Part shown: one piece after another, positions 25,748-34,527 of the stretch
Position numbering within the stretch: the stretch's first letter is position 1
Layout: the number at the start of each line of letters is the position of its first letter
Assembly: GCA_031291335.1 (NCBI GenBank)
Contig: JARLJF010000020.1
Location: forward strand, 1 to 64,000
DNA from: Pandoraea sp.
GTDB taxonomy: Bacteria; Pseudomonadota; Gammaproteobacteria; Burkholderiales; Burkholderiaceae
Length of the DNA: 64,000 nt
Direction: 5' to 3'
The notes under the pieces: generated by a model
The model's database searches: none
The model's input: the letters and a program-made list of their open reading frames with translations, nothing else
What the model was told of the DNA's origin: nothing
Translations under genes and position numbers: made by a program

Positions 25748-26953
25748 ATGGCCAAGATTGTATGTGTGCTGTACGACGACCCGGTCACCGGATACCCGAA
25801 AACCTACGCCCGCGACGATCTGCCGAAGATCGAATGCTATCCCGATGGCCAGACGCTGCCGACGCCGCGCGCCATCGACTTCCAGCCGGGCGCACTGCTT
25901 GGCAGCGTGTCGGGCGAACTGGGCCTGCGCAAGTATCTCGAATCGAACGGCCACCAACTCGTGGTGACGTCAAGCAAGGACGGCGATAACAGCGTGCTCG
26001 ATCGCGAATTGGCCGACGCCGAAATCGTGATCTCGCAACCGTTCTGGCCCGCTTACATGACGGCCGAGCGCATCAAGCGCGCGAAGAAGCTGAAGATGAT
26101 CGTGACCGCCGGTATCGGCTCGGATCACACCGATCTGCAAGCGGCCATGGAGCACGGCATCACGGTCGCAGAAGTCACGTACTGCAACAGCAACAGCGTT
26201 GCCGAACACGTGATGATGACGACGCTCGCCCTCGTGCGTAACTATCTGCCGTCGTACAACTGGGTGCTCAAGGGCGGCTGGAACATCGCCGATTGCGTCG
26301 AGCGTTCGTACGATCTGGAAGGCATGCACGTGGGCACGGTCGCCGCAGGGCGGATCGGTCTGCGAGTGCTGCGCCTGATGAAGCCGTTCGGCACGCATTT
26401 GCACTACCTCGATCGCCACCGTCTGCCGGAGTCGGTCGAGAAGGAACTGAACCTCACGCACCACACGAGCCTCGAGAGCCTGGCGAAGGCTTGCGACGTG
26501 GTCACGCTGAACTGCCCGTTGCACCCGGAAACGGAGCACATGATCAACGCCGACAGCCTGAAGCACTTCAAGCGCGGCGCGTATCTGATCAACACGGCAC
26601 GCGGCAAACTGTGCGATCGCGACGCTGTGGCAGCCGCCCTCGAAAGCGGTCAGCTCGCCGGCTACGGCGGCGACGTGTGGTTCCCGCAACCGGCGCCGGC
26701 GGATCACCCGTGGCGCAGCATGCCGCACCACGGCATGACGCCGCACATCTCCGGCACGAGCCTCTCGGCACAGACGCGTTACGCCGCCGGTACCCGTGAA
26801 ATTCTGGAGTGCTACTTCGAGAACCGTCCGATCCGCAACGAGTATCTGATCGTGCAGGGCGGCAAGCTCGCCGGTGTTGGCGCCCACTCGTACAGCGCGG
26901 GCAATGCCACGGGCGGCTCGGAAGAAGCGGCTCGCTTCAAGAAATCGGCCTGA
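25748..26953 (+). CDS. fdh: NAD-dependent formate dehydrogenase
   Basis: A 401-aa D-2-hydroxyacid-dehydrogenase-fold enzyme oxidising formate to CO2 with NAD+, close in length and sequence to the 400-aa Pseudomonas enzyme. The FDH-specific coenzyme loop is GTVAAGRIGLRVLR; catalytic Arg285 (NTARGKL) and His333 (PHISGTS) match Arg284 and His332 of that enzyme. The N-terminal substrate region has the expected PKTYARDD. AGGAG precedes the ATG. A perfect 7-bp inverted repeat (GCCGATC, four bases, GATCGGC) at 25616-25633 lies in the upstream gap. It is followed by its own terminator at 27067-27102. Supplies NADH and detoxifies formate. Confidence 0.93.
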   Translation: MAKIVCVLYDDPVTGYPKTYARDDLPKIECYPDGQTLPTPRAIDFQPGALLGSVSGELGLRKYLESNGHQLVVTSSKDGDNSVLDRELADAEIVISQPFWPAYMTAERIKRAKKLKMIVTAGIGSDHTDLQAAMEHGITVAEVTYCNSNSVAEHVMMTTLALVRNYLPSYNWVLKGGWNIADCVERSYDLEGMHVGTVAAGRIGLRVLRLMKPFGTHLHYLDRHRLPESVEKELNLTHHTSLESLAKACDVVTLNCPLHPETEHMINADSLKHFKRGAYLINTARGKLCDRDAVAAALESGQLAGYGGDVWFPQPAPADHPWRSMPHHGMTPHISGTSLSAQTRYAAGTREILECYFENRPIRNEYLIVQGGKLAGVGAHSYSAGNATGGSEEAARFKKSA

Positions 26954-26984
26954 CGTCAGCGTCAGTCCTGAAGATTCACCGTAA

Positions 26985-27821
26985 TCAACGCAGTACGGCA
27001 ATGCCCGCCGGGTCGTCGGTCCGACGTCCAGCGGGGCAGTACCTCCTCGTGCATCGTCGCGTTCTCAAGCCGGTCATCATCATCGATGAGCCGGCTTTTT
27101 TTCTCGCTCGAATGCTGTCCGGCTCAGGCAGGACGCTTCGGAATGTCGAGGCCACGAACAACCGCGGGACGCGCTGCACATGCTTGAACCGGGCGAATTC
27201 GACCAGCTCGCCCGCTTCATAGAAGCCGACGAGGTTTCGGATCCACGGGAACGTGGCGATGTCGGCGATTGTGTACTCGTCGCCCATGATCCATTGGCGG
27301 TCTGCCAGATGCGCGTCGAGTACACCGAGCAGACGCTTCGATTCGTTCACGTAGCGATCACGCGAGCGCTTGTCTTCAAATTCCTTGCCGGCGAACTTGT
27401 GGAAGAAGCCCAACTGGCCGAACATCGGCCCCACGCCGCCCATCTGGAACATCACCCATTGCAGCGTTTCGTAACGCGCGGCCGGATCGGCGGGTAGCAG
27501 CTTGCCGGTCTTCTCGGCGAGATACCAGAGAATCGCGCCCGACTCGAACAGCGGCAGCGGCTTGCCGTCAGGACCGTTCGGATCGAGGATCGCGGGAATC
27601 TTGTTGTTCGGGTTGAGCGAGACAAACTCGGGCGAGAGTTGGTCGTCGGTCTGGAAGCTCACCAAATGCACTTCGTACGGCAGCCCGATTTCTTCGAGCA
27701 TGATCGACACCTTCACGCCGTTGGGCGTGGGCAGCGAATACAGTTGCAGGCGGTCCGGATGCGCAGCAGGCCACTTGCGCGTGATCGGAAACTGGGACAA
27801 ATCGGCGGACTGATCGGACAT
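26985..27821 (-). CDS. Glutathione S-transferase, YghU/Nu-like, with frameshifted C-terminus
   Basis: Residues 1-217 are a normal glutathione transferase of the YghU/YfcG-like group: QLYSLPTPNGVKVSIMLEE, NPNNKIPAI, FESGAILWYLAEK in the thioredoxin fold, then GDEYTIADIATFPW and FKHVQR in the helical domain. After Arg217 the frame changes. The expected ending (RPAVVRGLDIPKRPA then stop) is encoded in the next frame and would stop at 27124-27126. In the present frame translation runs 61 residues further, through the formate dehydrogenase terminator, giving a 278-aa protein with an unrelated tail. About seven residues plus one base are missing, which fits a deletion between two GCGCGT copies. The ATG at 27821 is chosen by family alignment; its SD is weak. 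Confidence 0.75.
   Translation of the reverse strand: MSDQSADLSQFPITRKWPAAHPDRLQLYSLPTPNGVKVSIMLEEIGLPYEVHLVSFQTDDQLSPEFVSLNPNNKIPAILDPNGPDGKPLPLFESGAILWYLAEKTGKLLPADPAARYETLQWVMFQMGGVGPMFGQLGFFHKFAGKEFEDKRSRDRYVNESKRLLGVLDAHLADRQWIMGDEYTIADIATFPWIRNLVGFYEAGELVEFARFKHVQRVPRLFVASTFRSVLPEPDSIRARKKAGSSMMMTGLRTRRCTRRYCPAGRRTDDPAGIAVLR
27067..27102 (+). terminator. Intrinsic terminator of formate dehydrogenase
   Basis: AAGCCGG-TCAT pairs with ATGA-GCCGGCTT (one bulged base), followed by seven T residues on the plus strand. It stands about 115 bp after the fdh stop and inside the run-on tail of the frameshifted glutathione transferase. Confidence 0.85.
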
Positions 27822-28230
27822 GGGGATCGACGCATTCTTGATAAGCGGCCAGCAGCGCCGCGGGACAGCCAATATAACGCCAAGCGCAAAGACGTGCTGA
27901 CGATGGTTTCGACGTGGTCTGCGCAATGCACCCGCAGTGGGCGGCCTGACGCAAGCCTCGCTGTTCATGACAGACGTATGGCTGGTTTCGTGAATCTCGC
28001 TCACGAAATCGTCAAGAATTCTCACCTTGCATGCGTGCGCATCGCCGCCTTAAATAGAAAACCTTCACCGCGCTTGCATGGCACTCCGACGCGTGAAGTC
28101 CCGTCACGATGGCTGGCATAGTCTGCCGCGCTGCCTCCCGTGTCGCGACGTGGCATCCCCCGCCTTCACAGGCGCCACGTCCGGCACCCCTCGTTGTCGT
28201 TCATCTCGCGCACTGCGCAAGGATCGCACC
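27822..28230. other. Divergent intergenic region
   Basis: No gene is supported in this 409-bp gap between the leftward glutathione transferase and the rightward hydrolase. It holds a perfect inverted repeat at 27986-28008. Confidence 0.5.
27986..28008. promoter_or_regulatory. Inverted repeat, possible operator
   Basis: TTTCGTGA, seven bases, TCACGAAA: perfect 8-bp arms in a divergent promoter region. Which regulator binds is unknown. Confidence 0.4.
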
Positions 28231-29058
28231 ATGAGCACATTCAAGACGAAGGATGGCACCTCGATTTTCTACAAGGACTGGGGCAAAGGCCGCCCCGTTG
28301 TGTTCTCCCACGGCTGGCCGCTGAGCGCCGATGCCTGGGATGCCCAGATGCTGTTTCTCGTGCAGCAGGGGTATCGCGTGATCGCCCATGACCGTCGCGG
28401 GCACGGTCGCTCGGATCAACCCGGCACCGGTAACGACATGGATACCTATGCCAGCGATCTATCCGAATTGGTCGAGTCGCTCGGGCTGCAAGAGGCGACG
28501 TTCGTCGGCCACTCGACGGGCGGCGGTGAAGTGGCGCACTATCTCGGCCGTCATGGCACGCGTCGCGCGGCGCAGGCGGTGCTCATCGGCGCGGTGCCGC
28601 CCATCATGGTCAAGTCAGACAAGAATCCGAATGGCTTGCCCATCGGTGTGTTCGATGAGATTCGCGCGAATGTGGCGGGCAATCGCTCGCAGTTCTATCA
28701 GGATCTCGCCGTGCCGTTCTACGGCTACAACCGGCCGAATGCCAAGAAGTCGCAGGGTGTGATCGACGCGTTCTGGCTGCAAGGCATGTGGGGCTCGCAT
28801 CTGGGCCAGTATCTTTGCGTCAAGGAATTCTCGGAGGTCGACTACACCGAGGATCTGAAGAAGATCGACGTGCCGACGCTCGTGCTGCATGGTGACGATG
28901 ACCAGATCGTGCCCATCGACGATGCGGGCAAACTCAGTGCGCAGATCATCAAGAACGCCACGCTGAAGATCTATCCAGGTGGCGCGCACGGCATGTGTAC
29001 GGTTGAAGCCGACAAGGTGAATGCCGATCTGCTCGCGTTCCTGCGCAAGGCGTCGTGA
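28231..29058 (+). CDS. Alpha/beta hydrolase, non-haem chloroperoxidase type
   Basis: A 275-aa alpha/beta hydrolase of the cofactor-free haloperoxidase/arylesterase group. Signatures are [12 protein letters not shown] (oxyanion region), [12 protein letters not shown], nucleophile GHSTGGGE (Ser95), acid Asp in [10 protein letters not shown] and His in GGAHGM. The length and the SHGWP motif distinguish it from ordinary esterases. It probably is cytosolic, as no signal is visible from the ATG at 28231; the frame extension to 28078 is leader. Physiological substrate is normally an ester or lactone. Confidence 0.88.
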   Translation: MSTFKTKDGTSIFYKDWGKGRPVVFSHGWPLSADAWDAQMLFLVQQGYRVIAHDRRGHGRSDQPGTGNDMDTYASDLSELVESLGLQEATFVGHSTGGGEVAHYLGRHGTRRAAQAVLIGAVPPIMVKSDKNPNGLPIGVFDEIRANVAGNRSQFYQDLAVPFYGYNRPNAKKSQGVIDAFWLQGMWGSHLGQYLCVKEFSEVDYTEDLKKIDVPTLVLHGDDDQIVPIDDAGKLSAQIIKNATLKIYPGGAHGMCTVEADKVNADLLAFLRKAS

Positions 29059-29074
29059 GAGGCAGAAGGGCATG

Positions 29075-29105
29075 AAAAAAGGGAGGCGCGTGCCGTCCCT
29101 TTTTT
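29075..29105. terminator. Bidirectional intrinsic terminator
   Basis: AAAAAAGGGA and TCCCTTTTTT form a stem around an 11-nt loop. It serves both the rightward hydrolase (stop 29058) and the leftward aromatic aminotransferase (stop 29133). Confidence 0.85.
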
Positions 29106-29132
29106 CTGGATATTTCAGGTGAAGAACGACAC

Positions 29133-30332
29133 TCAGGCGTTGCTCAGCACCTTGGCGATGCTGTCGGCCACCACGCCAACGTTCTTCCCATTCAGGCCAG
29201 CCACGCACATACGGCCCGAGCGGATCAGATAAACGCCGTGCTCTTCACGCAGCACGTCGACTTGCGACGCCGACAGACCCGTGTACGTGAACATGCCGCG
29301 CTGCTCGAGATAACGCGAGAGCATGTTATCGGGCACATGACCGCGCAGGCCGTCGTGAATCGCACCGCGCATGCGCGTGATGCGTTGGCACATCTCGGTG
29401 AGTTCGGCTTCCCACGACTTGCGCAGTTCCGGGGTGCTCAGCACCTTGGCAACGATCTTCGCGCCGTGCGTCGGCGGGTTGCTGTAGTTCGAACGCACCG
29501 CGCTCGTCAGTTGACCCAGCACGCGATCGGCGGCTTCTGCCGATTCGCAGATGACCGACAGGCCGCCGCAACGCTCGCCGTACAGCGAGAAGTTCTTTGA
29601 GAACGAATTGGCGACGAAGGCCGGCACACCCTGGCGGGCCAGTTCGCGGATCACGAAGGCGTCGGCTTCGATGCCCGAGCCGAAGCCTTGGTACGCCATG
29701 TCCACGAAGGGCAGCAGTTCGCGCTTCTTGAGCACGTCGATCAGTTGCACCCACTGTGCGTCGTTCAGATCGACGCCGGTCGGGTTGTGGCAGCACGCAT
29801 GCAGCAGCACAACGCTGCGTGCCGGCAGCTTGTCGATGGCGTCGACCATGGCTTCGAATTGCAGGCCGCCCGTGGCTTCATCGTAATACGGATACGTATT
29901 CACGGTGAAACCGGCGCGCTCGAAGATGAAGCGATGGTTGTCCCACGTCGGATCGCTCACCCACACTTGCGAGCCGGGGAAGTAACGCTTGATGAAGTCG
30001 GCGCCGACCTTGAGCGCGCCCGAACCGCCAAGCGTCTGCACCGTGGCGATGCTGCCGGCGGTGCGTCCGGGCGAGTCTTCACCGAACACGAGAGCTTGCA
30101 CGGCATCGCGATAGTTGGCGAAGCCCGCCATCGGCAGGTACGGCTTCGGACCGACTTCGGCGAGCAGCAGCGCTTCAGCCTGACGCACGGCCTGCATGAC
30201 CGGCAGACGCCCGTCTTCGTCGTAATAGATGCCGATGCTCAGGTTGACCTTGTTGGTACGGGGATCCTTCGCGAAATTCTCATTGAGCGACAGGATCGGG
30301 TCACCGGGGTAGGCATCGATATGTTCGAACAT
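29133..30332 (-). CDS. tyrB: Aromatic amino acid aminotransferase
   Basis: A 399-aa class I PLP aminotransferase converting tyrosine, phenylalanine or aspartate to the 2-oxo acids. The PLP lysine is Lys246 in NSFSKNFSLYGERCGG; the phosphate and ring contacts GGSGALK and HACCHNPTGVD and the substrate Arg near the end (IRSGRMCVAGL) are intact. Length and motifs match TyrB/AspC subgroup I-alpha. With the amino acid permease and 4-hydroxyphenylpyruvate dioxygenase upstream on the same strand, a catabolic role in tyrosine use is likely, though biosynthesis is equally served by such enzymes. Confidence 0.9.
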   Translation of the reverse strand: MFEHIDAYPGDPILSLNENFAKDPRTNKVNLSIGIYYDEDGRLPVMQAVRQAEALLLAEVGPKPYLPMAGFANYRDAVQALVFGEDSPGRTAGSIATVQTLGGSGALKVGADFIKRYFPGSQVWVSDPTWDNHRFIFERAGFTVNTYPYYDEATGGLQFEAMVDAIDKLPARSVVLLHACCHNPTGVDLNDAQWVQLIDVLKKRELLPFVDMAYQGFGSGIEADAFVIRELARQGVPAFVANSFSKNFSLYGERCGGLSVICESAEAADRVLGQLTSAVRSNYSNPPTHGAKIVAKVLSTPELRKSWEAELTEMCQRITRMRGAIHDGLRGHVPDNMLSRYLEQRGMFTYTGLSASQVDVLREEHGVYLIRSGRMCVAGLNGKNVGVVADSIAKVLSNA

Positions 30333-30546
30333 GGCAGTTCCTGGAAAACGAAAGAAAGTCGGTGATGCGGGCTGCGCGAGCGGCGGTCCGGCCCGGGTGG
30401 CCCAGGCGGCGCCTGCGACGCTAAACGACCGATGATACCGCTAGTGAGGTATTGCCGGGTATGCCCCGGGCGCATGGCGCCCGGGAGATGCGTCGTTTTC
30501 CTGCGACGGGCCGCTGCCGGCGCCGATAGGCCCGGTTCGGCGCCGC

Positions 30547-31932
30547 TTAGCGTGTTGCGTTGACCGGAACCGGGGCGGCGCTGTTCTTCTGGCGCAGGCG
30601 ATAGCCGATGCCGAGCACCGCCAGCCACACCGGGATCAGGTAGACCGAAATGCGCAGATCCGGGATCAGGAACATTACGACCAGAATGCCGCCGAGGAAT
30701 GCCAGACACACGTAGTTCGTGAGCGGGTAGCCGAGGCTCTTGAACAACGTGGTCTCACCTGCGCGCGCCTTGGCGCGGCGGAAGGCCAGATGGATCACGC
30801 TGATCATCGCCCAGTTGATGATCAGCGCCGACACGACCAGCCCCATCAGCAGCTCGAACGCCTTGCCCGGCATGAAGTAGTTGATCACCACACACAAAGC
30901 GGTCGCGGCTGCCGAGACGCCGAGCGCCGCGAGCGGGATACCCCGGGCATTCACCTTGAGCAGCGCGCGCGGCGCGTTGCCCTGACCGGCCAGACCGTAG
31001 AGCATGCGGCTGTTGCAGTACACGCAACTGTTGTACACGGACAGGGCCGCAGTGAGCACCACGGCGTTGAGCACGTGGGCGACGAAATTGCTGTTCAACT
31101 CATGGAAGATGAGCACGAACGGGCTGCCGCCGGTCACGACCTTTTCCCACGGATACAGCGAGAGCAGCACGCCGAGGGCGCCGACGTAGAAAATCAGAAT
31201 GCGGTAGATGACCTGATTGGTCGCCCGCGGAATGGTGCGCGACGGATTGTCGGCTTCGGCCGCAGTGATGCCGACCAGCTCGAGGCCGCCGAACGAGAAC
31301 ATGATGACGGCCATCGCCATGACGAGGCCCGACACGCCGTTCGGGAAGAAGCCGCCGTGCTGCCACAGGTTGGCCACGCTGGCCTCGGGGCCCGCGTTGC
31401 CGGAGAAGAGCAAGTAGCCGCCGAACCCGATCATGCCGACGATGGCGGCGACCTTGATGATGGCGAACCAGAACTCCATCTCACCGTACGACTTCACGCT
31501 TGAGAGGTTGATGGCGTTGATGATGCCGAAGCACACGAGCGCCGAGACCCAGGTGGGAATGGCGGGCCACCAATACTGCACATAGATGCCGACGGCCGAG
31601 AGTTCGGCCATTGAGACCAGGACGTAGAGGACCCAGTAATTCCAGCCCGAGACGAAGCCTGCGAACTGGCCGCAATACTTGTTGGCGAAGTAACTGAATG
31701 AGCCGGCGACCGGTTCGTCGACGACCATTTCACCGAGCTGTCGCATGATGAAAAACGCGACGATGCCCGCGATGGCGTAGCCCAGCAGAACGGATGGGCC
31801 AGCGGTTTTGATGGTTTGAGCGATGCCTAGAAAGAGGCCGGTGCCGATCGCGCCACCCAGCGCGATCAATTGGATGTGACGATTCTTCAGGCCGCGGTGG
31901 AGCGAGCCTTCTTGTGCTGCGTTGCCGGACAT
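30547..31932 (-). CDS. Amino acid permease, aromatic type (AroP/PheP-like)
   Basis: A 461-aa APC-superfamily permease with the amino-acid transporter start RHIQLIALGGAIGTGLFLG and the helix 3 region GEMVVDEPVAGSFSYFANKY, WNYWVLYVLVSMAELSAVG. These resemble AroP, PheP and CycA. AAGGAA precedes the ATG. It sits between hppD and the aromatic aminotransferase on one strand, which supports tyrosine/phenylalanine as substrate; D-serine or glycine (CycA) cannot be excluded from sequence alone. The gap to tyrB (214 bp) holds a perfect 9-bp hairpin at 30465-30485 without a T run. Confidence 0.85.
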   Translation of the reverse strand: MSGNAAQEGSLHRGLKNRHIQLIALGGAIGTGLFLGIAQTIKTAGPSVLLGYAIAGIVAFFIMRQLGEMVVDEPVAGSFSYFANKYCGQFAGFVSGWNYWVLYVLVSMAELSAVGIYVQYWWPAIPTWVSALVCFGIINAINLSSVKSYGEMEFWFAIIKVAAIVGMIGFGGYLLFSGNAGPEASVANLWQHGGFFPNGVSGLVMAMAVIMFSFGGLELVGITAAEADNPSRTIPRATNQVIYRILIFYVGALGVLLSLYPWEKVVTGGSPFVLIFHELNSNFVAHVLNAVVLTAALSVYNSCVYCNSRMLYGLAGQGNAPRALLKVNARGIPLAALGVSAAATALCVVINYFMPGKAFELLMGLVVSALIINWAMISVIHLAFRRAKARAGETTLFKSLGYPLTNYVCLAFLGGILVVMFLIPDLRISVYLIPVWLAVLGIGYRLRQKNSAAPVPVNATR

Positions 31933-32057
31933 GTCTGTTCCTTACCCTACCTTCGTTGCCCCGCGGCGCGCTTCTCTGTCTTCGTTCTGTGAGAACGAAT
32001 CGGAATCGTTGAGCCGCCACGGCGCGGCGCTTATGGCGCCGTCGCCGTGTCCTTTGT

Positions 32058-32080
32058 GATCATCGTTGCGAGCGATGATC
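32058..32080. promoter_or_regulatory. Inverted repeat before the aromatic permease gene
   Basis: GATCATCG, seven bases, CGATGATC: perfect 8-bp arms, 126 bp upstream of the permease start and downstream of hppD. A candidate regulator site or RNA hairpin; no T run follows. Confidence 0.4.
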
Positions 32081-32138
32081 GCGAGCCCGGCGCGCACGCT
32101 GCGTACGCTGCGTGTGTCGCCGGGTGTCTCCCCTGGAC

Positions 32139-33212
32139 TCAGACCTTGAGCGTGCCCCGCTCGATCTGGTCGCGCTCGAGCGATTCGAACAGCGCCTTGA
32201 AGTTGCCTTCGCCGAAGCCGTCATCGCCCTCACGCTGGATGAACTCGAAGAACACCGGGCCGAGCAGGGTCTTCGAGAAGATCTGCAGCAGCAGACGCGG
32301 CTTGCCGCCTTCGGTCGTACCGTCGAGCAGAATGCCGCGCGCCTTCAGTTCGCCGACCGGCTGGCCGTGACCCGGCAGACGGGTTTCGAGCGCATCGTAG
32401 TAGAAGTCGTTCGGCGCGGTCATGAGGTCAACACCGGCCATTTGCAGGCGGTCGATGACCTCAAGCAGGTTGTCCGTGAGGAACGCAATGTGCTGAATGC
32501 CCTCACCGTTGAAGGCCATCAGGAATTCCTCGATCTGGCCGCTGCCCTTGGCGGATTCCTCGTTCAGGGGAATGCGGATTTTACCATCGGGTGCCGTCAT
32601 GGCCTTCGACGTCAGGCCCGTGTATTCGCCCGAGATGTCGAAGTAGCGGATTTCACGGAAGTTGAAGAGCTTCTCGTAGAAGTTGGCCCAGTAAGCCATG
32701 CGGCCGCGATATACGTTGTGCGTCAGGTGATCGATGAGACGCAGGCCGTGACCGACCGGATGACGGTCGACGCCTTCGACGTATTCGAAGTCGATGTCAT
32801 AGATCGACTTGCCTTCTTCGAAACGGTCGATGAGATACAGCGGCGCGCCGCCGATGCCCTTGATCGCGGGCAGGCGCAGCTCCATCGGACCGGTCGAGAT
32901 CTCGACCGGTTGAGCGCCGAGTTCCAGTGCGCGGGCGTAAGCCTTGTGCGAGTCCTTCACACGGAACGCCATGCCACAGGCGCTCGGGCCGTGTTCGGCG
33001 GCGAAGTAGGCCGCTTCGCTGTTCGGCTCGCGGTTCACGATGAAGTTGACCTCGCCCTGGCGGTACAGCACTACGTCTTTCGAGCGGTGACGCGCCACGA
33101 GCGTAAAGCCCATCTGCTCGAAAATGGGTTCAAGAACGTTCGGGGTGGGCGACGCGAATTCCACGAATTCGAAGCCCATCAATTGCATCGGGTTGTCAAA
33201 GAGGTCGGCCAT
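32139..33212 (-). CDS. hppD: 4-hydroxyphenylpyruvate dioxygenase
   Basis: A 357-aa non-haem Fe(II) dioxygenase that converts 4-hydroxyphenylpyruvate to homogentisate in tyrosine degradation. The iron ligands are His162 (DHLTHNVY), His241 (QHIAF) and Glu322 (FFEF), equivalent to those of the Pseudomonas enzyme, and the length is normal. The start at 33212 gives [19 protein letters not shown] as in family members. Homogentisate dioxygenase and fumarylacetoacetase are not in this window. A promoter is visible at 33291-33319 and an Lrp-type regulator gene is divergent. Confidence 0.95.
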   Translation of the reverse strand: MADLFDNPMQLMGFEFVEFASPTPNVLEPIFEQMGFTLVARHRSKDVVLYRQGEVNFIVNREPNSEAAYFAAEHGPSACGMAFRVKDSHKAYARALELGAQPVEISTGPMELRLPAIKGIGGAPLYLIDRFEEGKSIYDIDFEYVEGVDRHPVGHGLRLIDHLTHNVYRGRMAYWANFYEKLFNFREIRYFDISGEYTGLTSKAMTAPDGKIRIPLNEESAKGSGQIEEFLMAFNGEGIQHIAFLTDNLLEVIDRLQMAGVDLMTAPNDFYYDALETRLPGHGQPVGELKARGILLDGTTEGGKPRLLLQIFSKTLLGPVFFEFIQREGDDGFGEGNFKALFESLERDQIERGTLKV

Positions 33213-33517
33213 GATCGTCTCGGCTTGGTGAGGTGATTTGTGAGGTGACTGATTCGTTGGACGCGTGCATCGCCCGGTGGTTGTCATCCGATATAAACCT
33301 GTGGCGCTGGAAGATGCAACAAAATTGTGGTTTGTTGACCGTGTGGTCGGGATATGGTGTCTCGTCCGTTCCATCCGCCGGAACCCTTGCGGTGGCAAGG
33401 GCGTTGCACGTGTTTTCGATGTTTTCCGGGGCTCAGTGTAAGGGCGTCGCCACAAAATAGGATTTCGTAACTGAGATAGGGAAACCCTAGGTTATGCATT
33501 AATATTTCGTCATTCGA
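33213..33517. other. Divergent promoter region hppD / Lrp
   Basis: This 305-bp gap holds the hppD promoter (33291-33319). The part next to the Lrp gene is AT-rich (33455-33517), as expected for a promoter or Lrp-binding region; no other gene is seen. Confidence 0.6.
33291..33319 (-). promoter_or_regulatory. Sigma-70-type promoter of hppD
   Basis: On the minus strand TTGCAT (33314-33319) and TTATAT (33291-33296) are spaced by 17 bp, 78 bp before the hppD start codon. Confidence 0.5.
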
Positions 33518-34009
33518 ATGCTGTGGGAAATAAAAGTGCATAACATCGAGATCGATCGAATCGACGTCCGGCTGCTGGGGATTTTGCAGTCGAACGGGCG
33601 AATTTCGAATCTGGAACTGGCCGAGGCGATCAAGCTGTCGCCCGCACAAACGCTGCGACGTCACCGTCGGCTGGAGGAGATGGGGGTGATCAGAGGCTAC
33701 GACACCCGTCTCGACGCGCAACGGCTCGGATTCAGCGTGGTCGCGTTCGTTCACGTGACGATGGAGCGCGGTCACATCCGTGACCTGTCGAACTTCAAGG
33801 GTCTGGTCGCGGAGTTGGCGCAGATTCAGGAATGCTTCTCCGTGACGGGCGATATCGATTACGTGCTCAAGGTCGTCGCCCGAGATCTGAAGGGCTTGTC
33901 CGATTTTCTGCTCGATACGCTGATGCGCATTCCGGGTGTGAGCGCCGTCAAATCCAGCGTTTGTCTCGACGAGATCAAATGCACGTCGGCCGTGCCGCTC
34001 TCGGCCTGA
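33518..34009 (+). CDS. Lrp/AsnC-family transcriptional regulator
   Basis: A 163-aa Lrp-type regulator. The N-terminal helix-turn-helix is IDVRLLGILQSNGRISNLELAEAIKLSPAQTLRRHRRLEEMGVI, here seen as the standard AsnC-type domain; the RAM effector domain follows (CFSVTGDIDYVLKVVA). Two starts are possible, ATG 33518 or GTG 33536; neither has a strong SD. Being divergent from hppD, with aromatic permease and aminotransferase behind, it probably activates tyrosine/phenylalanine catabolism, as PhhR-independent Lrp-type regulators do in some relatives (inference). Confidence 0.87.
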   Translation: MLWEIKVHNIEIDRIDVRLLGILQSNGRISNLELAEAIKLSPAQTLRRHRRLEEMGVIRGYDTRLDAQRLGFSVVAFVHVTMERGHIRDLSNFKGLVAELAQIQECFSVTGDIDYVLKVVARDLKGLSDFLLDTLMRIPGVSAVKSSVCLDEIKCTSAVPLSA

Positions 34010-34034
34010 CGCTCGCAACGCCGATCCGCGGCGA

Positions 34035-34254
34035 GGCGCAGCCGCCCACGCGAACACGCCGTGAGAGCCACGCGGCCATGGTGAAAGCCCATAGCGCGAA
34101 GACAGCGCAGAAGATCGTCGTGAGCTGGCTGGCAGATGCCGTCGACACATTCGGGCCGTGCGAAATCGCGGGAAGGATGCCGACTGCAGATGTTCTCGTC
34201 GATGCCGACGAGGAACACCGTCAGCGCAAGCCACCACACTTGCGCCATGCGCGG
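34035..34254 (-). pseudogene. Decayed MFS transporter fragment
   Basis: Minus-strand translation gives the first helix of a drug/sugar efflux MFS protein (MAQVWWLALTVFLVGIDENI from the ATG at 34248), then a frame change, then the matching next segment VGILPAISHGPNVSTASA, QLTTIFCAVFALWAFTMAAW in the following frame. The rest of the transporter is missing; the fragment dies out near the Lrp gene end. Assignment rests on the helix-loop-helix pattern in the correct order in two frames. One frameshift and a deletion of about 85% of the gene make it non-functional. Confidence 0.6.
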
Positions 34255-34490
34255 ACGTGTGAGAGTGGTTGCGGCGCTCGCGGACGAGGGAAGATGGGAT
34301 GCCAAGGTGATCGCCGATGTGCGACGTGTCCCGTACGACACCGGGATCGGCGCCGACGGCAGAGCATGTCGATCCGTCGGGTTTCGAGGCTGACCTTCGG
34401 TTATCCCATAGGCACACACGATCTCGGGACCTCGTTGCGCGACAATCTGTCCTGCCCATCATGGGAATCTTGCGAGGCTACACATCATGG

Positions 34491-34520
34491 TTGACAGCGC
34501 CCGAAAATCTGTGATCTTAT
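34491..34520 (+). promoter_or_regulatory. Sigma-70 promoter of the leuA leader
   Basis: A perfect TTGACA (34491-34496) and TCTTAT (34515-34520) with 18-bp spacing. Transcription should begin about 34526-34528, at the leader ATG. A dyad GTGATC-ATGTG / CACAT-GATCAC (two-base bulge) at 34511-34536 overlaps the -10 box. Confidence 0.7.
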
Positions 34521-34527
34521 GTGGCAC

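Noticed and set aside
26985..27123. Tail of the glutathione transferase as a genuine extra domain
   Set aside because: Low-complexity Arg-rich reading of a terminator region; the family's normal ending is present in the adjacent frame.
30465..30485. Perfect 9-bp hairpin between tyrB and the aromatic permease as a terminator
   Set aside because: No T run on either strand; could only be a processing or stabilising stem.
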